64,000 bases of DNA from CAVZRC01 sp052148775 (GTDB lineage: Bacteria > Planctomycetota > Planctomycetia > Isosphaerales > Isosphaeraceae), in contig JBKQHM010000804.1 of the NCBI GenBank assembly GCA_052148775.1, positions 6,565-70,564 of the forward strand. The letters are read 5' to 3'. The position numbers were made by a program, and so were the translations under genes. The notes under the pieces were generated by a model, which was not told where the DNA came from, ran no database searches, and saw only the letters and a program-made list of their open reading frames with translations. Below, piece by piece: positions 27,556-35,299 of the stretch; the first letter of the stretch is position 1, and each line of letters starts with the position of its first letter.

Positions 27556-27629
27556 GCGGCTCTTGCGATCCAAATGTTGCACTTATCTGCGGAAAACTAC
27601 GGGGGTTCTTGATCCGGGGGTTTTGAGCC

Positions 27630-27848
27630 ATGGAAGATTCAACGACCTACCAGTACATCCTCGAGCAAGGAGCCATCAGGGAGGCGAAGTGGTTCCTGCT
27701 TGAGATTGGTAAGGCCAAACTCGGCGCGCCAACCGAGACGGTTGAGGCGACCATCAAGCAGTTGGAGGATCTGTCACGCCTCGAGCGCATGGTCGACTGC
27801 ACACTCGACACCGCCACCTCCTGGGACGAGATCCTCGACACACCTTGA
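27630..27848 (+). CDS. stand-alone copy of the Rpn C-terminal segment
   Basis: A protein of 72 residues starting MEDSTTYQYILEQG and ending TSWDEILDTP. It aligns without gaps to the last 72 residues of the preceding gene (VEDSTTYQYIIEQG to TSWNDVLETT), with 44 identical positions by my count. The DNA similarity begins before the start codon: CCGGAGGTATCGAGCCGTGG in the parent against CCGGGGGTTTTGAGCCATGG here. The duplicate therefore has its own GGGGG ribosome-binding site nine bases from an ATG. It keeps an intact frame and the exact length of the parent's internal product, so it is more likely a functional gene than debris. By analogy with RpnS proteins it may be an antitoxin; that is inference. 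Confidence 0.65.
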   Translation: MEDSTTYQYILEQGAIREAKWFLLEIGKAKLGAPTETVEATIKQLEDLSRLERMVDCTLDTATSWDEILDTP

Positions 27849-27952
27849 ACCTCTCGACTAAGAATGGCGCCTCGGGATCGTTATACTGACGGGGTCCCAT
27901 CTTCAACGCCTCCGGGATCGCCGGGGGGTAGCTCGAATCGAGCGAGGCTGCC

Positions 27953-30900
27953 ATGGAAGTTCTCCGCCTGGTCGTCATCGGATTGGTATCTTGCACGCTG
28001 TTAGCCGTCGGGGTTGCCCTGGGCTACCAGGCCGAGGAACCCGGCGGCCGTGAACGCTTCGACAAGCTGTTCGCGCAGGGGAACTTCAAGGACGCCTACG
28101 AGGGTTATCGGGGCCTTGCCCTCGACCCGAAGGCCGATCCCCATCGCGTCGGGGCCGATCTGGGGCGCGCGGTCGAGTGCCTCAATAAGCTCGGGCGGTT
28201 CGATGAGGTCGACGCCTTCCGCGAGGCGGTCGTCGCCGTCCATCCGGGGAACTGGCGGCTGCTCCAGGCGGCGGCCGAGAGCTACCTGGGCGATGCTCAA
28301 CACTTCGGCTTCATCGTCGCGGGCAAGTTCCACCGCGGCTGGCATCGTGGGGGCGGCCGATACGTCGGCTCGTACGAGCGCGATCGATCCCGCGCCTTGC
28401 AGCTCCTGGTTGGAGGGTTGGGTCCTGCGCAGGCCGACCCCGATCGCGCCGCGGTGGGCCGTTTCTGGCTCAAGCTCGCCGAGGCCCTCCTCGGCGACCG
28501 CGCCCAGAACAAAGCCTGGAGGCTCCAGAACCTCACGCCGCTCGACGTCCTGGCCGACCACGAGGAGGGCGGTTACGGTTACTTCGGCGGCCTGGAATCC
28601 GGGGCACCCGTCGAGCCCGACGGCACGCCCGTCTATTATCGAATCCCCGAGGGCTTCGATCAGGCCAGGAACGACGGCCAGCGCTGGCGGTGGGCACTCG
28701 CCCGGGCTGTCGCAGCGGATTCGGGCCTGCTCAACACGGTACGCCTGGCTTTGTCCGGATTCTGCCTCAGCCAATTCGGGACACAGACCCTGATCGGAGC
28801 GGCGTACCACGGCAGACCCGCCAGCGACCTTCCCGAATCCTCCGGCCCCTATGCACTGGACACCCTGAAGGACGAGGAGACGATCGCCCGGTTGGCGACC
28901 GGCATCAAGCGGTTCACGCTCCCCGATGAATTCAACCCCATCAAGATCGACCTGGCGATCGCCGACGAGCCGTTGCGCGGGCACGGCGAAGAGGCGCTGA
29001 CCGCCCTGACAAACATTTTCGAGAACCGTCGCCAGTTCGACCGGGCCGCCGACTACCTGAAGCGAAACCGAGCCACCTACGGCGATGAGGGCGGCTGGAA
29101 GGCCAAGCACCTCGATCAGATCCTGGGCGCATGGGGTGGATTCGAGGGACTGAGACCTCAGGCACACGGCCGGGGGGCCGCGGTCGACTTCCGTTTTCGG
29201 AATGGTTCTGGCGTCCACTTCGAAGCGCACGAGATCTTCTTCGACAAGCTCCTGAAGGACGTCAAGGACTACATCTCATCCGGACCCAGGCAGATCGACT
29301 GGCAGAAAGCCAACATCAATGACATCGGTTCCCGGCTGGTCGATCAGAACGAGCAACAGTACGTGGGCCGTCTCGTCGCGCAGTGGGACCTGGGTCTCGA
29401 GCCGCTCCCTGGCCACCTCGACCGGCGGATGACCGTGACGACGCCACTCCAGAACGCCGGTGCTTATCTGGTCACCGCCCGCATGGAGAAGGGGAACACG
29501 AGTCGAATCGTGATCTGGGTCGATGACACGGTCCTCGTCAAGAAGACCCTCGCCGACAAGGCGTACTACTTCGTCGCCGATACCCGCACCGGCCAGCCGG
29601 TCCCACGGGCCGACGTCGCCCTCTTCGGCTGGCGACAGGTGCAAGTCAATGGCAAGAACGAGTTCCGGGTCGAGACGAAGTCGATGGCGCTCAAGGCCGA
29701 TGATGAGGGCCAACTCCAGGTACCGCTCGCCGATCTGAGTGCCCCGAGGGATTATTTTCAATGGCTTGTCACGGCGGCGACGACCGAGGGCCGACGCGCC
29801 CACCTGGGCTTCACGAACATCTGGTTCATCGGTCAGCAGGCCCCTGCCTATGACCAGGTGAAGGTCTACACGATCACCGACCGGCCGGTCTATCGCCCCG
29901 GTTCCCCGGTCCGGTTCAAGTTCTGGGTCGCCCGCGCCCGATACGACCAGGCCCGGCGACAGTCGGATATCGCGGAGTTCCTCGGGAGCAACTTGACCAT
30001 GGTCGAGATCCACAATCCCAAGGGGGAGACGGTCTTCACCGGGCGTTTCAAGCCCGATGCCTTCGGCGGGTTCGACGGCTCGTTCGAACTCCCCTCCGAC
30101 GCGATGCTCGGGGTCTATCAGGTCTTCATCCCCGAGCGGGGCGGCGGCTCGTTCCGGGTCGAGGAGTACAAGAAGCCCGAGTTCGAAGTCACCGTCGAGG
30201 CGCCGAAGACGCCGGTGATGCTCGGCGAGAAGATTTCGGCGACCATCAACGCGAAGTACTACTTCGGCGGCCCCGTCGCCGAGGCGAAGGTCAAGTACAA
30301 GATCCTCCGCTCGACGGCCGACGCCCGATGGTATCCCGCCGCGCGCTGGGACTGGCTGTTCGGCTCGGGCTACTGGTGGTTCGCCTCCGATTCGCCGTGG
30401 TATCCCGGCTGGTCGCGCTGGGGCATGCTCCGGCCCGTGTTCTGGTGGTGGGCCGGCCCGCAGGCTCCTCCCGAAGTGGTGGCCGCGGCCGAATTGCCGG
30501 TCCGGCCCGACGGCACGCTCCCCATCGAGATCGATACCGCGATCGCCAGGACGGCCCATCCGGACCAGGACCAGCGGTACGAGATCACGGCCGAGATCAC
30601 CGACCAGTCGCGCCGGACGATCGTCGGCACGGGGACCGTGCTGGTCGCCCGCAAGCCCTTCAGCGTCTATACCTGGGTCGATCGCGGCCACTACCGCGCG
30701 GGCGACACGATTGAGGCCGAAGTCCGCGCGCAGACGCTCGCCCATAAGCCGGTCGCCGGCAAGGGGACGCTCAGGCTGCTCAAGATCGCTTATGATGCCG
30801 ACCGCAAGCCGGTCGAGACGCCCGTCGAGAGCTGGGACCTGACACTCGACGCCGACGGCCAAGCTCATCAATCGATCAAGGCATCGGCCCCGGGCCAGTA

Positions 30901-33900
30901 CCGGCTCGCGTCGACGATCGACGACGGCTACGGTCACACGATCGAAGGCGGCTACCTGCTCACGATCACCGGCCAGGGGTTCGACGGCGCGAGCTTCCGA
31001 TTCAACGACCTGGAGATCATCCCCGAGAAGAAGGAATACCGGCCCGGCGAGACGCTCCGACTCCTGATCAACACCAATCAGGTGAACGCCACGGTCCTGC
31101 TATTTATCCGGCCGACGAACAGCGTCTACCTGCCGCCGAAGGTCATCCACCTGCGCGGCAAGAGCACCGTCGAGGAGATCGGCATCGCCCTGGCCGATAT
31201 GCCCAACATCTTCGTCGAGGCGCTGACGGTCGCCGACGGCAAGGTCCACGACGAGACCCGCGAGATCGCCATCCCGCCCGAGTCGCGCGTCGTCGACGTC
31301 GCGGTCGAGCCCTCGCAGATGACCTACAAGCCCGGCCAGAAAGCTCGTGTCAAAGTCAGGCTCACCGGCCCCGACAAGAAGCCGATCGTGGGCTCGACAG
31401 TGCTGACCGTCTACGACAAGGCCGTTGAGTACATCTCGGGCGGTTCGAATGTCCCGGATATCAAAGAGTTCTTCTGGAAATGGAAGCGGTACCACCATCC
31501 TCAGACCGAATCGAGCCTCGACCGCTGGTCGAACAACCTGATCAGGCCCGGCGAGACGCCCATGCAGAACCTGGGGGCGTTTGGAGAAATTCTTCTCACA
31601 GACGGTGCCGATGTGACGCGTCTCGGTGCGCCGATGATGGGGATGATGGGGGGCATGGGCCGCGGTGGGATGGCCGGCATGGGGGGCGGTTATGCCTACG
31701 ACAAACCCCTGGCCGCCGCGCCGACAGCGATGGGCCCGGCCATGGCCAAGGCGGCGGCGCCGGCTGGGGGAGGGAATGCGGTGGGCCTCGCCGCGATTCT
31801 CGTGCCCACGCCGGGACAACCTCCGGTCCAGCCCGCGGTCCGCACTAACTTCGCCGACACCGCCTTCTGGGCCGCCGCCCTCACCACCGCCGCGGATGGC
31901 ACCGCCGAAGTTGAATTCCCCCTGCCCGAGAGCCTGACGACCTGGAAGGTCAAGACCTGGACGATGGGCCCCGGCACGACGGTCGGCCAGGGCGATTCGG
32001 AGATTGTCACGACCAAGGACCTGCTCGTCCGGCTCCAGGCGCCCCGGTTCTTCGTCGAGAAGGACGAGGTCGTGCTGTCGGCCAACGTCCACAACAAGCT
32101 CAAGACGAACAAGGCCGTCCAGGTTGTGCTCGAGTTCGACGGCAGCGTGCTCCAGCCGATGAGCGAGACCGCGATGGCCCAGACCGTCGCGATCGCGGCG
32201 GGGTCGGAGCACCGGGTCGACTGGCGGGTGAAGGTCGCGCATGAAGGCCAGGCCGTCATCCGGATGAAGGCGTTGACCGACGAGGAATCCGACGCGGCCC
32301 AGATGACCTTCCCGGCCTATGTCCACGGCATGCTCAAGACGGAGGCCTTCGCCGGCGCCATCCGGCCCGATCAGGAGAAGGCGCAGGTCGTCCTCCGCGT
32401 CCCGGCCGACCGCAAGCCCGATCAGTCGCGGCTCGAAGTGCGCTACTCACCGACCCTGGCTGGCGCGTTGGTCGACGCCCTACCCTACCTCGCCGACTAT
32501 CCCTACGGCTGCACCGAGCAGACCCTGAACCGGTTCCTGCCGACGGTCATCACCCAGAAGGTCCTGATCAACCTCGGGGTCGACCTGAAGGCGATCAAGG
32601 CCAGGCACACCAACCTCAATGCCCAGGAGATCGGCGACGCCCGCGAGCGTGGCAAGAAATGGAAGGGTTACGAGCACAACCCGGTCTTCGACCTGGCCGA
32701 CGTCACCAAGATGGCCGGCGCCGGGATTCAACGCCTGGCCGACATGCAGCTCTCCGACGGGGGCTGGGGCTGGTTCTCCGGATACGGCGAGTTCTCGTCG
32801 CCGCACACGACGGCCCTGGTCGTCCACGGCCTGCAAGTCGCCCGACAGAACGACCTGAAACTGCCCGACGGGATGCTCGATCGGGGCGTCGCCTGGCTCA
32901 ACGATTACCAGGCCAGGCAGGCCGCACTGCTCGAGAACGGGATCAGCCAGGTCAAGCCCTACAAGAAAACGGCGGATGACCTGGACGCATTGGTCTTCAT
33001 GGTCCTGTCCGACGCCGGGGTCCGCAACGACCAGATGCTCGGCTTCCTGGATCGCGATCGCACGCACCTCTCAGTCTACGCGAAAGCGATGTTCGGCCTG
33101 GGCCTGGAGCGGATCGGCGACAAGGACAAGCTGGCACTCGTGCTCCAGAACATCGGCCAGTATGTCGTCCGGGACGACGAGAACCAGACGGCCTACCTGA
33201 AGCTCCCCAACGAAGGCTACTGGTGGTGGTGGTACGGGAGCGAGATCGAGACCGACGCGTTCTACCTCAAGCTGCTGGCCCGGACCGATCCCAAGGGCGA
33301 CCTGGCGCCCCGGCTGGTCAAGTACGTGCTCAATAACCGCAAGCACGGCACGTACTGGAACTCGACCCGCGACACGGCCTTCTGCATCGAGGCCCTCGCC
33401 GACTATCTCAAGGCCAGCGGCGAGGACCGGCCCGACATGTCGATCACAATCGCCCTCGACGGGAAGGAGCGCAAGGAGGTGAAGATCACCCCGAGCGATC
33501 TCTTCACGTTCGACAATGCCTTCGCCCTCGAAGGAGCCGCGCTCGAGACCGGCGAGCATACGGTCTCGTTCGTCAAGCGGGGGACCGGCCCGCTCTACTT
33601 CAACGCCTACCTCACCAACTTCACGCTCGAAGACCCGATCGCCCACGCGGGGCTGGAGGTCAAAGTCGATCGCAAGATCTATCGGCTGGTCAAGGACGAC
33701 AAGTCTGTGGAGGTAGCCGGCGGCCATGGCCAGTCCGTCAGCCAGCGGGTCGAGCGCTATCGTCGCGAATTGCTAGCCGAGGGTGCGACGCTCAAGAGCG
33801 GCGACCTGGTCGAGGTCGAGCTGGAGATCGACAGCAAGAACGATTACGAGTACCTGGTCTTCGAGGACTACAAGGCAGCCGGCTTCGAGCCGGCGGAGGT

Positions 33901-34126
33901 CCGGAGCGGGTATAATGGCAACGACCTGGGTGCCTACGTCGAGTTCCGCGACGAGCGCGTGGCCTTCTTCGCGCGGACGCTGGCCCGGGGCAAGCACAGC
34001 GTGTCATACCGGCTCCGCGCCGAGATCCCCGGCCGGTTCCACGCCCTGCCCGCCCGGGCCCAGGCGATGTATGCACCCGAGCTGCGCGCCAATTCGGACG
34101 AGATCCAGCTCCGCATCGAGGATTGA
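27953..34126 (+). CDS. bacterial alpha-2-macroglobulin-family protein with thioester
   Basis: A protein of 2057 residues with an N-terminal signal or membrane-anchor segment (MEVLRLVVIGLVSCTLLAVG). A helical region covers about 30-400, then MG-type beta domains (YTITDRPVYRPGSPVRFKFW at about 640), an unusually Trp-rich insertion at 793-833, further MG domains, and a Met/Gly/Ala-rich segment at 1228-1276 where a bait region would lie. The thioester motif is CTEQ at 1520-1523 in YPYGCTEQTLNRF, followed by the alpha/alpha-toroid TED domain (LSDGGWGWFSGYGEFSS) and receptor-like C-terminal beta domains. The family is thought to trap foreign proteases at the cell envelope. No penicillin-binding protein 1C gene, its common partner, is adjacent. 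Confidence 0.92.
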   Translation: MEVLRLVVIGLVSCTLLAVGVALGYQAEEPGGRERFDKLFAQGNFKDAYEGYRGLALDPKADPHRVGADLGRAVECLNKLGRFDEVDAFREAVVAVHPGNWRLLQAAAESYLGDAQHFGFIVAGKFHRGWHRGGGRYVGSYERDRSRALQLLVGGLGPAQADPDRAAVGRFWLKLAEALLGDRAQNKAWRLQNLTPLDVLADHEEGGYGYFGGLESGAPVEPDGTPVYYRIPEGFDQARNDGQRWRWALARAVAADSGLLNTVRLALSGFCLSQFGTQTLIGAAYHGRPASDLPESSGPYALDTLKDEETIARLATGIKRFTLPDEFNPIKIDLAIADEPLRGHGEEALTALTNIFENRRQFDRAADYLKRNRATYGDEGGWKAKHLDQILGAWGGFEGLRPQAHGRGAAVDFRFRNGSGVHFEAHEIFFDKLLKDVKDYISSGPRQIDWQKANINDIGSRLVDQNEQQYVGRLVAQWDLGLEPLPGHLDRRMTVTTPLQNAGAYLVTARMEKGNTSRIVIWVDDTVLVKKTLADKAYYFVADTRTGQPVPRADVALFGWRQVQVNGKNEFRVETKSMALKADDEGQLQVPLADLSAPRDYFQWLVTAATTEGRRAHLGFTNIWFIGQQAPAYDQVKVYTITDRPVYRPGSPVRFKFWVARARYDQARRQSDIAEFLGSNLTMVEIHNPKGETVFTGRFKPDAFGGFDGSFELPSDAMLGVYQVFIPERGGGSFRVEEYKKPEFEVTVEAPKTPVMLGEKISATINAKYYFGGPVAEAKVKYKILRSTADARWYPAARWDWLFGSGYWWFASDSPWYPGWSRWGMLRPVFWWWAGPQAPPEVVAAAELPVRPDGTLPIEIDTAIARTAHPDQDQRYEITAEITDQSRRTIVGTGTVLVARKPFSVYTWVDRGHYRAGDTIEAEVRAQTLAHKPVAGKGTLRLLKIAYDADRKPVETPVESWDLTLDADGQAHQSIKASAPGQYRLASTIDDGYGHTIEGGYLLTITGQGFDGASFRFNDLEIIPEKKEYRPGETLRLLINTNQVNATVLLFIRPTNSVYLPPKVIHLRGKSTVEEIGIALADMPNIFVEALTVADGKVHDETREIAIPPESRVVDVAVEPSQMTYKPGQKARVKVRLTGPDKKPIVGSTVLTVYDKAVEYISGGSNVPDIKEFFWKWKRYHHPQTESSLDRWSNNLIRPGETPMQNLGAFGEILLTDGADVTRLGAPMMGMMGGMGRGGMAGMGGGYAYDKPLAAAPTAMGPAMAKAAAPAGGGNAVGLAAILVPTPGQPPVQPAVRTNFADTAFWAAALTTAADGTAEVEFPLPESLTTWKVKTWTMGPGTTVGQGDSEIVTTKDLLVRLQAPRFFVEKDEVVLSANVHNKLKTNKAVQVVLEFDGSVLQPMSETAMAQTVAIAAGSEHRVDWRVKVAHEGQAVIRMKALTDEESDAAQMTFPAYVHGMLKTEAFAGAIRPDQEKAQVVLRVPADRKPDQSRLEVRYSPTLAGALVDALPYLADYPYGCTEQTLNRFLPTVITQKVLINLGVDLKAIKARHTNLNAQEIGDARERGKKWKGYEHNPVFDLADVTKMAGAGIQRLADMQLSDGGWGWFSGYGEFSSPHTTALVVHGLQVARQNDLKLPDGMLDRGVAWLNDYQARQAALLENGISQVKPYKKTADDLDALVFMVLSDAGVRNDQMLGFLDRDRTHLSVYAKAMFGLGLERIGDKDKLALVLQNIGQYVVRDDENQTAYLKLPNEGYWWWWYGSEIETDAFYLKLLARTDPKGDLAPRLVKYVLNNRKHGTYWNSTRDTAFCIEALADYLKASGEDRPDMSITIALDGKERKEVKITPSDLFTFDNAFALEGAALETGEHTVSFVKRGTGPLYFNAYLTNFTLEDPIAHAGLEVKVDRKIYRLVKDDKSVEVAGGHGQSVSQRVERYRRELLAEGATLKSGDLVEVELEIDSKNDYEYLVFEDYKAAGFEPAEVRSGYNGNDLGAYVEFRDERVAFFARTLARGKHSVSYRLRAEIPGRFHALPARAQAMYAPELRANSDEIQLRIED

Positions 34127-34132
34127 GTTGGA

Positions 34133-34193
34133 GTAGAACGGAATATATTCCGTTTCCCGCGACTGAGACCAAACGGAATGAATTCCATTCTAC
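34133..34193. repeat. 61-bp palindromic intergenic element
   Basis: Two 23-base arms, 34133-34155 and 34171-34193, are inverted copies matching at 20 positions; each begins GTAGAA when read inward. The left arm contains the perfect 18-base palindrome AACGGAATATATTCCGTT. It fills the gap between the alpha-2-macroglobulin stop and the next gene. Confidence 0.7.
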
Positions 34194-34209
34194 GACTTAT
34201 AAGACTCCC

Positions 34210-35115
34210 ATGCCGCTCGACGGATTCGACAGCCTGTACCGAGATGCCGATGCCCGGACCGAGCCGGTGCCGGTGGCCGCGGCCGGCGGCGATGATCCCA
34301 CGGTCCTGGAAGCGCTCCGCGTCGCCGCCGATCGCGGCTGGGTCGAACCGATCCTGGTCGGGCCCGAGCCGAGCATTCGTGCGATCGCCGATTCGCTGAG
34401 AATGTCCCTCGGCGGCTTCACGATCCGACACGCCGAAGGACAGGAGCTCGCCGCGGCGGCGGTCGCCGAGGTGAGGTCCGGCAATGCTCGGGCGTTGATG
34501 AAGGGCCAGATCGCCACGCCGGCCCTGATGGACGCCGTGCTCGACCCCACGTGCGGATTGCGGTCCGGCCGCGTGATCTGTCAGGTCGTCCTGATGGAGC
34601 TCCCGCGCGACGATCGCCGGTTCATCCTGGCCGACACGGGAATCACCGTCACGCCCAATGATCGCAAGCGAATCGAGATCCTGCGAGAAGCCGTTGCGGT
34701 CGCGCACGCCCTTGGCGCGGAGAAACCCAAGGTCGCGCTCATGGCGGCCACCGAGACCGTCAAGCTTTCGATGCCCGAGACCGTCGAGGCCGATGAGCTG
34801 GCCCGGCGCAACCGGGAGGGCGAATTCGCCGACTGCTCGATCGAAGGCCCCCTCTCGTTCGACCTGGCCTATGCGACCGAGGCCGGGGCGAAGAAACGAA
34901 TCGAGGGCTCGGTGGTCGGGGCCGCCGACGTCATGATCTTCCCCAACCTCCTCTCGGCCAACCTCACCGTCAAGGCGATCATGTACACCGCCAACTGCCG
35001 GTTTGGCGGGATCTTGAGAGGGACGACCGCGCCGGTCGTCTTCATGTCGCGCGCCGACACGACCGAGACCCGGCTCAACTCGCTTGCATTGACCCTGCGT
35101 ATGCTCGACCATTGA
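34210..35115 (+). CDS. phosphate acetyl/butyryltransferase-family protein
   Basis: A protein of 301 residues with the phosphotransacylase pattern: LEALRVAADRGWVEPILVGP near the N-terminus, GNARALMKGQIATPALM, FILADTGITVTPN, VALMAATETVKLSMPET, and the C-terminal ADVMIFPNLLSANLTVKAI. The length and wording fit the phosphate butyryltransferase branch, which moves an acyl group between CoA and phosphate. No butyrate kinase gene is adjacent. The start at 34210 is taken because the open frame upstream to 34123 crosses the palindromic element at 34133-34193; no clear Shine-Dalgarno sequence precedes it. Cytosolic. Confidence 0.85.
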   Translation: MPLDGFDSLYRDADARTEPVPVAAAGGDDPTVLEALRVAADRGWVEPILVGPEPSIRAIADSLRMSLGGFTIRHAEGQELAAAAVAEVRSGNARALMKGQIATPALMDAVLDPTCGLRSGRVICQVVLMELPRDDRRFILADTGITVTPNDRKRIEILREAVAVAHALGAEKPKVALMAATETVKLSMPETVEADELARRNREGEFADCSIEGPLSFDLAYATEAGAKKRIEGSVVGAADVMIFPNLLSANLTVKAIMYTANCRFGGILRGTTAPVVFMSRADTTETRLNSLALTLRMLDH

Positions 35116-35182
35116 CGCAAGACCCTGACAGCCGATCCGGTCCCGAAACGGCCGATCGCGGCTCGCGGGGCATCAAAGCTCG

Positions 35183-35262
35183 ACCGCGGAAAACGCGGAC
35201 GAACGCGGAGAAGAGAATCCGGATGAATTTCCCCTTCCGTGTCCGTCCGCGTTTTCCGTGGT
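35183..35262. repeat. inverted repeat with 27-base arms
   Basis: Arms 35183-35209 (ACCGCGGAAAACGCGGACG...) and 35236-35262 are inverted copies matching at 24 of 27 positions around a 26-base spacer. It lies in the 184-base gap before the alpha/beta hydrolase and may act as a terminator or a REP-like element. Confidence 0.65.
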
Positions 35263-35299
35263 TAACTCTTCTTATGAGCATTCTTGCCGGAGTCATACG

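Noticed and set aside
29276..30937. Very long open frame antisense to the alpha-2-macroglobulin gene
   Set aside because: GC-rich coding DNA readily yields such frames; its protein is Arg/Asp/Gly-rich without any domain, while the sense frame has signal peptide, MG domains and thioester.
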